From: Glycomyces albidus
GTDB lineage: Bacteria > Actinomycetota > Actinomycetes > Mycobacteriales > Micromonosporaceae
DNA length: 64,000 nucleotides
Assembly: GCF_009451885.1 (NCBI RefSeq)
Contig: NZ_WIAO01000025.1
Coordinates: 25,446-89,445, forward strand
Reading direction: 5' to 3'
Part shown: positions 51,453 through 58,789 of the stretch, one piece after another
Layout of the letters: each line of letters begins with the position of its first letter
Numbering within the stretch: the stretch's first letter is position 1
Notes under the pieces: generated by a model
What the model was told of the DNA's origin: nothing
The model's database searches: none
What the model saw: the letters and a program-made list of their open reading frames with translations, nothing else
Program-made: the position numbers and the translations under genes

Positions 51453-51503
51453 AACCCTAGTAGCTCTATGCCTTGATGTTCTATGCATCGTAGATCTAGG
51501 GTT
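51453..51503. promoter_or_regulatory. Inverted repeat upstream of padR
   Basis: AACCCTAG (51453-51460) and CTAGGGTT (51496-51503) face each other across 35 AT-richer bases that must contain the padR promoter. The spacer repeats CTATG twice (51466-51470, 51481-51485). A candidate autoregulatory site. Confidence 0.55.
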
Positions 51504-51648
51504 GCCCGGTTGTCAACACGGGTGCCGCCTGGACGTCGCTTGGCTGGGCGGAGCGCCTTGGAACGGGCCTGGTCCGACTGGCTTGAGCGGGCCGTACCGT
51601 CCTGGAACGGGCTGGCCCCCGCCCAATCCGCACCGGCGCAACACGACT

Positions 51649-51676
51649 GCGGCCCGGCCATGACTGACCGGGCCGC
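51649..51676. terminator. Possible terminator downstream of alcohol dehydrogenase
   Basis: Perfect 9-bp stem (GCGGCCCGG) with 10-base loop; the T run (CCTTTTG) follows on the plus side, so its strength for the minus-strand ADH gene is uncertain. Confidence 0.5.
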
Positions 51677-51733
51677 GCCGCCTTTTGAACGAACCGGCCC
51701 GGCCGCCGCGCAGCCGGACCGCACCGCCTCCGA

Positions 51734-52774
51734 TCAGCCGTTCGGCAGGATCACCGCCCGGCCGTTGATCCGGCCCGCGTGCAGCCGCTCGTACGCCTCG
51801 GGGGCCTCGTCCAGCGAGAACGTCTCCACATGCACGTCGATGAACCCGTCCCGCGCCAGGTCGAACACCTCGATCAGCTCCTCGCGCGTCCCCCAGTACG
51901 GCGCCTTCACCGACACCTCGAACGGCAGCGCCCCGAACCCGACCGGCAGCGTCCCGCCGCCGATCCCGACGATCGTGACGTCTGCCTCCACGGCCGCGCA
52001 TGCGCCCGCGGTCGCCACAGTCGGGCCCGCGCCCACGAAGTCGAACACCGCCTGCGCGCCGATGCCGCCGGTCAGCTCCCGCACCCGCCCCGCGGCCTCC
52101 GCGTCCGACAGGACCGCCTCATGCGCACCGACCTTCCGCGCCAGGTCGAGCTTCTCCTCCGTCACGTCCAGCGCCACCACCTTCGCGGCCGTCAGCGCCC
52201 GCAGGAGCTGCACCGCGACGTGCCCGAGCCCGCCGGTGCCGATGACGACCGCCGTCGAACCCGGGCCCAGCTTCGGCAGCGACCGCTTGACCGCGTGGTA
52301 CGGCGTGAGCCCCGCGTCGGTGAGCGGGACGGTCTGGACCGGGTCGAGCCCGCCGAGCGGCACGAGGTGGCGGGCGTCGTCGACGACGAGGTACTCGGCG
52401 ATCGCGCCGGGCGCGCCGAGGCCGGGCGGGTTGATGCCGAGTTCGGCGGCGCGCTCGCAGTAGTTCTCGGCGCCCGCCGCGCATTTGATGCACCGCCCGC
52501 AGCCCCACGGGCCGTAGACGGCGACCGGCTCGCCGATCTCGACTCCGGCGACGCCGTCGCCGAGCGCCGCGACCGTGCCGGCGCCTTCGTGGCCGAGCGT
52601 GAGCGGGAGCTTGTAGGGGAAGCCCTCGGCGGGCCAGGACATGACGGCGATGTCCGAGTGGCAGACGCCGGCGGCGGTGACCTTGAGGAGGACCTCGCCG
52701 GGTCGCGGCTCGGGCGTGGGGACCTCGACGACCTCGGGGGCCGCGCCGATCTCCCGGTATTGCAGGGCTTTCAT
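51734..52774 (-). CDS. Zinc-dependent alcohol dehydrogenase
   Basis: A 346-residue medium-chain dehydrogenase oxidising alcohols with NAD. Catalytic zinc ligands: Cys38 in AGVCHSDIAV and His in GHEGAGTV (near 61); structural zinc: CGRCIKCAAGAENYC (four Cys, near 91-105). The coenzyme loop IGTGGLGHVAVQLL is near 175. The family profile resembles NAD-dependent AdhA/AdhT-type enzymes. ATG 52774 has GGAGG 5 bases upstream. Monocistronic. Confidence 0.93.
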   Translation of the reverse strand: MKALQYREIGAAPEVVEVPTPEPRPGEVLLKVTAAGVCHSDIAVMSWPAEGFPYKLPLTLGHEGAGTVAALGDGVAGVEIGEPVAVYGPWGCGRCIKCAAGAENYCERAAELGINPPGLGAPGAIAEYLVVDDARHLVPLGGLDPVQTVPLTDAGLTPYHAVKRSLPKLGPGSTAVVIGTGGLGHVAVQLLRALTAAKVVALDVTEEKLDLARKVGAHEAVLSDAEAAGRVRELTGGIGAQAVFDFVGAGPTVATAGACAAVEADVTIVGIGGGTLPVGFGALPFEVSVKAPYWGTREELIEVFDLARDGFIDVHVETFSLDEAPEAYERLHAGRINGRAVILPNG

Positions 52775-52918
52775 GGACGCCTCCGTGCGGCTCGCGTGCG
52801 GCCCTCGAAACCGCAGTTCACAGGGCCTGCTGACCCGGCCACCGTAACCCCCGCCAGGGGCCGCGCGGCCGGTTTCGCGAAGCACCGGCACGAGCGAGGG
52901 GTAGCGGGTGCGGGCACA

Positions 52919-53075
52919 GGCACCGGCGAGTGGAGGGGTGTCGCACCGAGGGGCGCGGTCGCGGGTGGTCGCGGTGGCACCGGCGGTGAGCGGAGGGCGT
53001 GCCGCACAGGCGAGGGACAGCAGTCCTATCGCGTTGGTACCGGCGACGAGCGGTCGGCGTGTCGCACCGGCACTG
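52919..53075. repeat. Degenerate ~60-bp repeats upstream of kinase gene
   Basis: Three related units beginning CACCGGCG / CACCGGCG / TACCGGCG (near 52920, 52978, 53039), each followed by a GAGCGG-like and a GGCGTGTCGCACC-like block. Part of a 333-base gap without a gene. Confidence 0.6.
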
Positions 53076-53095
53076 GCGCCGAGTCGCGAGTGCGT

Positions 53096-53101
53096 TAGGT
53101 T
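53096..53101 (+). promoter_or_regulatory. -10 of kinase gene (leaderless)
   Basis: TAGGTT exactly 6 bases before GTG 53108. Confidence 0.55.
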
Positions 53102-53107
53102 CGCGGC

Positions 53108-53788
53108 GTGGACTTCGCAGACGACCCCCAGGTGCTGTTGGACCGCGTCAAGGCGCTCGGCGCCGCGGGCGGGCGGGTGCTCATCGGCATCGCCGGGTGC
53201 CCGGGCGCGGGCAAGACGACCGCGGCGGCGTGGCTCGCGCGCACGCTCGACGCGGGCGGCACGCCCGCGGTGCAGGTGCCGATGGACGGGTTCCATCTGG
53301 CGAACGCGGAGCTCGTGCGTCTGGGCAGGCGGAGCCGCAAGGGCGCGATCGACACCTTCGACGGCCACGGCTATCGGGCGCTGCTCGATCGCCTCGCGGC
53401 CGACCGCGAGGCGGTCGTGTACGCACCGGAGTACGACCGCCGCGTCGAGGAGCCGGTGGCCGGCGCGATCGCGGTCCCGCCGGAGACCGAGGTGGTCGTG
53501 ACCGAGGGGAACTACCTGCTCGACGAGACCGCGCCGTGGCCCGCGGTGCGCGCGGCGCTCACGGAGGTCTGGTACTGCGAGACGCCCGAGCCGCTGCGCC
53601 TGGAGCGCCTCATCGCCCGCCACGAGCGCTTCGGCAAGTCCCCGGAGCACGCCCGCGCCTGGGTCGCCGAGGTCGACGAACGCAACGCCGAACGCATCCG
53701 CGCCGCCCGCCACCGCGCCGACCTCGTCATCGACTTCGTGGCCCTGGCAATCGGCGCCCCGGACCCCACCGAGCCCCGCCGCCCATAG
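53108..53788 (+). CDS. P-loop nucleoside/sugar kinase (phosphoribulokinase/uridine kinase family)
   Basis: A 226-residue kinase with Walker A GCPGAGKTT (near 31-39), substrate segment PMDGFHLAN (near 61-69), and VVTEGNYLL (Walker B/Asp-Glu region, near 126-134). It resembles YfhR/FrcK-like 'nucleoside/nucleotide kinase' proteins and pantothenate kinase-type folds; the acceptor is unknown. GTG 53108 is supported by TAGGTT 6 bases upstream. No operon partner. Confidence 0.87.
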   Translation: MDFADDPQVLLDRVKALGAAGGRVLIGIAGCPGAGKTTAAAWLARTLDAGGTPAVQVPMDGFHLANAELVRLGRRSRKGAIDTFDGHGYRALLDRLAADREAVVYAPEYDRRVEEPVAGAIAVPPETEVVVTEGNYLLDETAPWPAVRAALTEVWYCETPEPLRLERLIARHERFGKSPEHARAWVAEVDERNAERIRAARHRADLVIDFVALAIGAPDPTEPRRP

Positions 53789-53860
53789 GGCACCCAACGG
53801 CCGCCGCGCACAGAGCGCGAACAGTCCGGCCAGCCAGCCCCGCCGCAACACTCGAGCGTG

Positions 53861-53874
53861 GTCTACCGGTAGAC
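53861..53874. promoter_or_regulatory. Perfect 14-bp palindrome
   Basis: GTCTACCGGTAGAC lies about 100 bases upstream of the HEAT-protein gene in a 184-base gap. Possible operator of an unlinked regulator. Confidence 0.4.
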
Positions 53875-53972
53875 AGCACCTCCGGCCGTAAGAACTGGTT
53901 CGAGTTTCGAGAAGACCGGGGTCTGTTCCTGATTGCGGTGATGATCTCAACCGGGGCGATAGTCTGGCGCGC

Positions 53973-54353
53973 ATGAATCGTGTGTTTCGTGATGCGATGC
54001 GGCTGATGCGAGACCATGACCCGCAGCGCCAGGAAGACGGGTTTCACGCGTTGCTTCCAGTGGCGAGCGAGTACATCGACGAGCTGCTTGAGGAGTTTCA
54101 GGCTGAACACGACGATCACGGTCTGCGCTGCTGGTTGCTGGAGCTGATCGGCGAGGCACGGTCGAGCAAGGGGCTGCCGACACTTGCTGACCAGCTGAAC
54201 TCTTCCGATGAGGTGCTGCGGGGCTGGGCCGAGCATGGACTTCGACTGCTCGACAGCAAAGAAGCGCGACGGATTCTCTGGGAGGCGGAACAGGGTTCAC
54301 CCCGTCGAGAAGGCCTGAGCCGGTCAGTTTCCGGCAGGGTAGGACGTAGTTGA
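53973..54353 (+). CDS. Small HEAT-repeat protein
   Basis: A 126-residue helical protein with two to three HEAT-type units (EYIDELLEEFQAEHDDHGLRCWLLELIGEA and LPTLADQLNSSDEVLRGWAEHGLRLL). The last ~20 residues (Gly/Ser/Arg) look like read-through into foreign sequence. The DNA is clearly less GC-rich than the neighbours, a sign of transfer. TAGTCT (53960-53965) lies 7 bases before ATG 53973. Such proteins often act as immunity or adaptor proteins. The stop TGA is followed, in the same frame, by a cysteine synthase remnant. Confidence 0.75.
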   Translation: MNRVFRDAMRLMRDHDPQRQEDGFHALLPVASEYIDELLEEFQAEHDDHGLRCWLLELIGEARSSKGLPTLADQLNSSDEVLRGWAEHGLRLLDSKEARRILWEAEQGSPRREGLSRSVSGRVGRS

Positions 54354-54497
54354 GGCGTCGCCGGCAGCGCCGTGACCCTCCTGTGCGACTCCGGGCAGCG
54401 CTACGGCGCCACCTATTTCGACGACGACTGGGTCGCGTCCCAGGGCATCGATCTCGACGCGGCCACCGCCCGGCTCACCCCGATCGTGCCCAGCTGA
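54354..54497 (+). pseudogene. C-terminal remnant of a PLP-dependent cysteine synthase/desulfhydrase
   Basis: Right after the HEAT stop, the same frame reads AGSAVTLLCDSGQRYGATYFDDDWVASQGIDL to a TGA at 54495-54497. This matches the conserved end of actinobacterial Cds1-like enzymes (pattern GSVVTLLCDxGxRYxxTYYDDxWLxxxGLD). About 47 residues remain; the N-terminal ~300, including the PLP lysine, are missing. The likely cause is insertion or recombination that brought the HEAT gene in place of the front of the enzyme. No start codon belongs to this piece. Confidence 0.75.
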
Positions 54498-54540
54498 TCG
54501 GGTCAACGGCGGCAGAGGTCGTGTTGCCATCACGGTGTCG

Positions 54541-54860
54541 TCGTGGTCGGTGTTTGATCAGGCGACGAGCGTGCGTGTGTTGTAGCGGGTGCGCTCCGGG
54601 GCTCGGGTCGCGACCCGCGTCAGGTCCGGGCGGCACCGATGGCGGGTGGAGCCGCACGCATCGGAGGTGTGTTGCCGTGGCCGGGTCTGCTTCGGTCGGC
54701 GGCGAACCCCATCGATGGCCTGCGAACCGGAGCCTGGTCGCGCTCTGGTCTGGTCGTGGCCGGTGTTCGAACAGGCAGCGACGACCGGGTGCGTGCATGG
54801 CTGCGGGTGCGTTCCGGTGGCCGGGTCGCGATCCGGTCGGGGTCCGGGCGGGCGCTGATG
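54541..54860. repeat. Degenerate ~105-bp direct repeat pair
   Basis: Segments starting TCGTGGTCGG (54541) and TCGTGGCCGG (54754) run in parallel through GGGTGCG, GGGTCGCGA and GGTCCGGGCGG blocks; spacing is about 213 bases. No gene here. Confidence 0.6.
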
Positions 54861-54933
54861 GCTCCCGCGCCCCCATGCGATGCGATCGGGTCCGATATGG
54901 CCTGGAATGACCGGGCTCGGCAATGCATGCTCG

Positions 54934-54969
54934 GCCTTGGCTGCCTTGGCTGCCTTGGCTGCCTTGGCT
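54934..54969. repeat. 9-bp tandem repeat, four perfect copies
   Basis: GCCTTGGCT repeated four times without error. Confidence 0.95.
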
Positions 54970-55030
54970 GTCCGGCACTGCTCTGCTCTGCTAGGCACCG
55001 CTTCACCTCAGGCCGGAGGCGCTTCCAGCA

Positions 55031-55216
55031 CTCACGGCAGGCGCGCGCACTCGCGACCACCCCGGACTCCGCCACTGCGCTCGCACCGCCGGCCTCACCC
55101 GCTCGCGTGTAGCGACCAGAGCCGCGCCTCACGGCAGGCTCGCGCACGCACCATCATCCCCACCACTCCGCCGCTGCGCTCGCGTCGTCTGGGCCTTCCC
55201 GCTCGCGTGCGGCGAG
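55031..55216. repeat. Degenerate 97-bp-spaced direct repeat
   Basis: Units from 55031 and 55128 both start CTCACGGCAGGC and contain CTCCGCC, CTGCGCTCGC and CCCGCTCGCGTG at matching distances. Confidence 0.65.
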
Positions 55217-55595
55217 TCCGACACCGATACGGCCCTGGTGAACACGGTCGATCCCGGCGCCGCTCACCTCAGGCGGCCCTAGACCGGCCCTGGTGATCCA
55301 CGGCCGCGCCAGCCCCAGCGCCCCCGGGAGGCGCGGGACCCGATCCTGCTCGGCCCCCGCCGCTCCGCCAGGCGCGGCGGCCCGGCCGCAGCGCGCCCGA
55401 GCACGCTCGCGCACCAGCTCCCGCACAGACCCCGACCCGTTTCGGTCCCGCCTCGGATCCGCTACCGTCCAGCCCAGCTGCACACCGAGCCGGCCCCGGC
55501 GGGCGCCGATCCGCCAGCCGCAAACCCACTGCGGCACCATCGGCTCCGATCGCTCTCGACCCCGGTCGCTTCAACACCGGTGGTGGACCGGTCGC

Positions 55596-55945
55596 GGCCT
55601 GAGCGCACGCTCGCGCGACGCTTCCCTTGGCCTCTCGCCAGATCGGTGCGCACTCTGTGGCGGGCCTGAGCGCGCGCTCGCGCGTCGCGCTTCCCCTGGC
55701 CTCGCGCCAAAACCTGTGCGCACTCCTGCGGCGCTCCCGGCTGCGGCCTGAGTGCACGCCCGCGCGGCACTCACCGCTTCCCCTGGCCTCGCGCCAAAAC
55801 CTGTGCGCACTCCTGCGGCGTTCCCAGCTGCGGCCTGAGTACACGCTCGCGCGACGCTCACCGCTTCCCCTGGCCTCGCGCCAGGCCCGGCGCAGCCCTG
55901 CTCGCCTCCATCCACCCTGCGCGCACTCCTGTGGCGGCGCTCCTT
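55596..55945. repeat. Four-copy 67-87-bp minisatellite
   Basis: Copies start at 55596, 55663, 55745 and 55832 with GGCCTGAG, then CGCTCGCGCG-like, CGCTTCCCCTGGCC, TCGCGCCAAAACC and GTGCGCACTCCTG blocks. On the minus strand the copies read as repeated peptides rich in Arg/Ala/Gly, but no start, codon bias or stable length supports a gene. Confidence 0.8.
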
Positions 55946-56159
55946 GGTGCATCCCCTGTTGAGTTGTGAAAGGGCAGCAGCGACATCGGTCGATGATCGA
56001 ACCATGCCCGTGCCAGGTCACATGCTGGCACCAGCCCCGATCATCCTGTCGTGCTTGATAGCAGTGTCTCGTCTCCTGTGGTGGTCCGGTCTTGTGCCTC
56101 GTTGGAGCACTGCCGCCGGCGGGGTGATCCCGACCGGTCGATCCCCCGCCCGATCACCT

Positions 56160-56183
56160 CCCCACCCCCTCCATGGGGTGGGG
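56160..56183. other. 9-bp perfect hairpin in repeat-rich region
   Basis: CCCCACCCC and GGGGTGGGG enclose a 6-base loop; could act as a terminator or replication pause site. Confidence 0.55.
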
Positions 56184-56529
56184 CCGGTTGACTGCTGCGG
56201 GTCCCGATCGCAGTGAGGGATGAGATCGACCCGGATCCGACCGCTTGCGTCGGGGGCCCTGCCTCGAAGTCAGTGTGGTCTACCGGCCGGCCAGAGGCTT
56301 GTCTCAGTCTGCTTGCACCGCCCTGCACCTGCACCGAACTCCCTGTCCCTGTGCGTACCCCCATTCTCGCACACCTGTGCGACACCGTCATCACCCACAC
56401 GACTGGAGAACACTCACGTTCAAGCGCCGGTTCTCAAGCGCCCCAAGCAATCTGGCGTGACCCCGGCCCCTGAAGCGAGCGCAACCCGCCCCGGCCCGAG
56501 CCTCGAACACCCGCCCAGCCGACACTCCC

Positions 56530-56838
56530 TCGTCGCCGCCGCCCCGACCCCGACCCGCACGAACCACGAACGCGCCACCGAGCCCGCGCCAACTCCCGCC
56601 CCTTCGTCGCTGCCGCCCCGACCCCGACCCGCACGAACCGCGAACGCGCCATCGAGCCCCGCACCGACTCCCGCCCCTTCGTCGCTGCCGCCCTGACCCC
56701 GACTCGGATGCACCCGCAGCACGCTCCCGAGCCTGCGCCATGCACCGGCTTTCGTCGCCGCCGCCCTGACCGCAACCCGATCGAGCCGGCAACACGCCAC
56801 CGACCCCGCGCCGACTTCACCCCTTCGTCGCCGCCGCT
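56530..56838. repeat. Four-plus-copy ~74-bp minisatellite
   Basis: The block TCGTCGCTGCCGCC (or TCGTCGCCGCCGCC) begins units at 56530, 56604, 56679, 56752 and 56825, spaced 74, 75, 73 and 73 bases, each followed by CCCCGACCCG, CGAACGCGCCA and CCGACTCCCGCC blocks. Confidence 0.85.
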
Positions 56839-56892
56839 CTCGCCCGACCGCCTCCGACGCCCGCCGGAACCGGGTTCCTTGGGTGCATCGCC

Positions 56893-57708
56893 TCAAGCGG
56901 AGATGAACGGTTCGGTCAGGTGCGGGGTCGCGAGGTGGAGGGTGGTGGCGGATTCGGTGGTGAGGAGTCGTTCACGCGAGCGTTTGGCGGTCGCCGGATC
57001 CATCTCGTGGGCGTAGGCGAGGCCGGGGTTGAGGAGCTGGATCGCGTGCACCAGGAGGTCGCCGGTGACGGCGGCGAGTTCGCGGCCCGAGGCCACGAGC
57101 ACGCTCTGGTGGCCGGGCGTGTGCCCCGGCGTGGCGACGACGCGTTCGCCGGTGCGCAGGGCCGCGTCGCCGTCGAGGAGGCGCAGCCGTCCGGCGCGTC
57201 GGAGCGGGTCGAGCAGGGCCGCGTCGAGCTGCGGGTTGATCATCTTGACGGCCTCGACTTCGTTGCGCTGCAAGAGGTATTCGGCGTTGGGGAAATAGGG
57301 CCGCTGCTCGTCGCCGACGACCGCCCAACCCACGTGGTCGGTGTGCAGATGCGTGAGGACCACATTGGACACCTCGGCGGGGTCGATCCCGGCGGCGGCC
57401 AGCTCCTCGGGCAGGCGGCCCGGGACCGGCGCCCACGAGGCGGCGGGGCTGTCGGCCGGGCCGATCCCCGCGTCGACGAGGGTCACGCCGCGGTCCGACC
57501 GGATCGCGAACGCCCGGAACTGGAGCATCCAGCGGCCGTCGGCGTCGACCGAGCCGGGGTCGAAGGCGTCGGCGGCGGCCCACTGCTCGGGCGTCGCATC
57601 GGGGAACGCGTCGGTCCGGGGGGAGAAGAACGGCCCCCGGCCGTCGGTGAGCGCGATGACGGTGTGCGCGCCGAGGCGGAGCGAGGGCGGTGCGGGGGAC
57701 GGCATCAT
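56893..57708 (-). CDS. MBL-fold metallo-hydrolase
   Basis: A 271-residue metallo-beta-lactamase-fold enzyme. Metal motifs are complete: THLHTDHVGW (HxHxDH, near 116-125), PGHTPGHQS (near 192-200), GDLLVH (near 214) and a C-terminal His (LATPHLTEPF). The family of lactonases/quorum-quenchers and other hydrolases fits; substrate unknown. ATG 57708 (or the adjacent 57705) is the start. The stop borders the repeat-rich interval. Confidence 0.9.
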   Translation of the reverse strand: MMPSPAPPSLRLGAHTVIALTDGRGPFFSPRTDAFPDATPEQWAAADAFDPGSVDADGRWMLQFRAFAIRSDRGVTLVDAGIGPADSPAASWAPVPGRLPEELAAAGIDPAEVSNVVLTHLHTDHVGWAVVGDEQRPYFPNAEYLLQRNEVEAVKMINPQLDAALLDPLRRAGRLRLLDGDAALRTGERVVATPGHTPGHQSVLVASGRELAAVTGDLLVHAIQLLNPGLAYAHEMDPATAKRSRERLLTTESATTLHLATPHLTEPFISA

Positions 57709-57766
57709 CCGATCCTGCCACCGCGGCCGGCCGAGCCGGCGGCGGGATTAGCATCTGAACCGCACC

Positions 57767-57826
57767 GAGGCTCACAGCTCTGAGGCTGACAGCTCTGAGA
57801 CTCACGGCTTTGAGACTCACACCGAC
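57767..57826. repeat. 15-bp tandem repeat, four copies, in spacer
   Basis: Units GAGGCTCACAGCTCT, GAGGCTGACAGCTCT, GAGACTCACGGCTTT and GAGACTCACACCGAC follow one another just upstream of the epimerase Shine-Dalgarno. Confidence 0.85.
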
Positions 57827-57841
57827 GAAGGGGGAGGCGCT

Positions 57842-58699
57842 ATGGCGCGCGTGGCGGTCACCGGCGGAAGCGGGAAGCTCGGCAGGGCCTGCGTACGGGA
57901 TCTGGTCGAGCACGGCTGGGAGGTCGTGAACCTCGACCGCCGGCCCTCCCCGGACGAACTACCGGTCGTGTACTCGCAGGTCGACCTCACCGACTACGGC
58001 CAGGCCGTGGAGGCCCTGACCGGCATCGACGACCGCTTCGACGGGATCGACGCCCTCGTCCACCTCGCCGCGATCCCCGCGCCGGGCCTGCAGCCGAACT
58101 CGGCGGTGTTCCGCAACAACGTCCTCAGCACCTACAACGTGTTCGCGGCCGCGCGACTGGCCGGGATCACGAACATCGTGTGGGCCTCCAGCGAGACCGT
58201 CCTCGGCCTGCCCTTCGAGACCCCGCCGCCGTACCTCCCGGTCGACGAGGAGTACGCCCCGCGCCCCGAGTCCACGTACTCGCTGGTCAAGACCATGGAG
58301 GAGACCATGGTCGACCAGTTCTGCCGCTGGAACCCCGAGCTCAAGGCCACCGGCCTGCGCTTCTCGAACGTCATGTACCCCGAGGACTACGCCGCCTTCC
58401 CCGCGTTCGACGACGACCCGGAGCTGCGCCGGTGGAACCTCTGGTCCTACATCGACGCCCGCGACGGCGCCTTGGCGGTCCGCCGCGGCCTCGAACGCGA
58501 GGGCACCGGCAAGGAGGTCTTCGTGATCGCCTCCCCGGACACGGTCATGACCACCCCGACCGCGGACCTCGTCGCCCGGTACTACCCGGACCTCGAACTC
58601 AAGCGACCCGTCGAGGGCCACGAGACGCTCCTGTCGATCGACAAGGCGCGCAGGCTCCTCGGCTACGACCCCGAGCACTCCTGGCGGAACCACGTCTGA
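57842..58699 (+). CDS. NAD(P)-dependent sugar epimerase-like short-chain dehydrogenase
   Basis: A 285-residue extended SDR. N-terminal GGSGKLGRACV (near 8-18), the second strand DRR after VVNL (NAD choice), LVHLAAIP, WASSETV with the catalytic Ser (near 117) and YSLVK (Tyr-xxx-Lys near 147). This matches nucleoside-sugar epimerase/dehydratase relatives such as the uronate dehydrogenase-like group. ATG 57842 has GGGGGAGG 5 bases upstream. The 15-bp repeats lie in its leader. Confidence 0.88.
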   Translation: MARVAVTGGSGKLGRACVRDLVEHGWEVVNLDRRPSPDELPVVYSQVDLTDYGQAVEALTGIDDRFDGIDALVHLAAIPAPGLQPNSAVFRNNVLSTYNVFAAARLAGITNIVWASSETVLGLPFETPPPYLPVDEEYAPRPESTYSLVKTMEETMVDQFCRWNPELKATGLRFSNVMYPEDYAAFPAFDDDPELRRWNLWSYIDARDGALAVRRGLEREGTGKEVFVIASPDTVMTTPTADLVARYYPDLELKRPVEGHETLLSIDKARRLLGYDPEHSWRNHV

Positions 58700-58789
58700 G
58701 ATCTGGACGCGAGGGCGGGGCAACCTTCGGGTAGGTTCTGCGCATCCAAGTAGGTGCGCCGTACCCATCTCCGAAAGGCGGCCCCGTCC

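Larger units (their letters stand above)
54498..56892. other. 2.4-kb repeat-rich stretch without credible genes
   Basis: No frame on either strand has a plausible start, ribosome site, recognised motif or non-repetitive protein character. It carries at least five unrelated repeat families and several dyads (56131-56140, 56160-56183). It lies between a truncated gene and an intact MBL gene, both consistent with a recombination-prone interval. Confidence 0.7.

Noticed and set aside
55269..56021. Possible repeat protein on the minus strand (REARGSGE-type units)
   Set aside because: Repeat units change frame by indels, there is no start or ribosome site, and all frames show similar repeats because the DNA itself is repetitive.
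55596..56838. Repeat arrays as a CRISPR locus
   Set aside because: Units are tandem and degenerate with no unique spacers, no conserved short repeat and no cas genes nearby.
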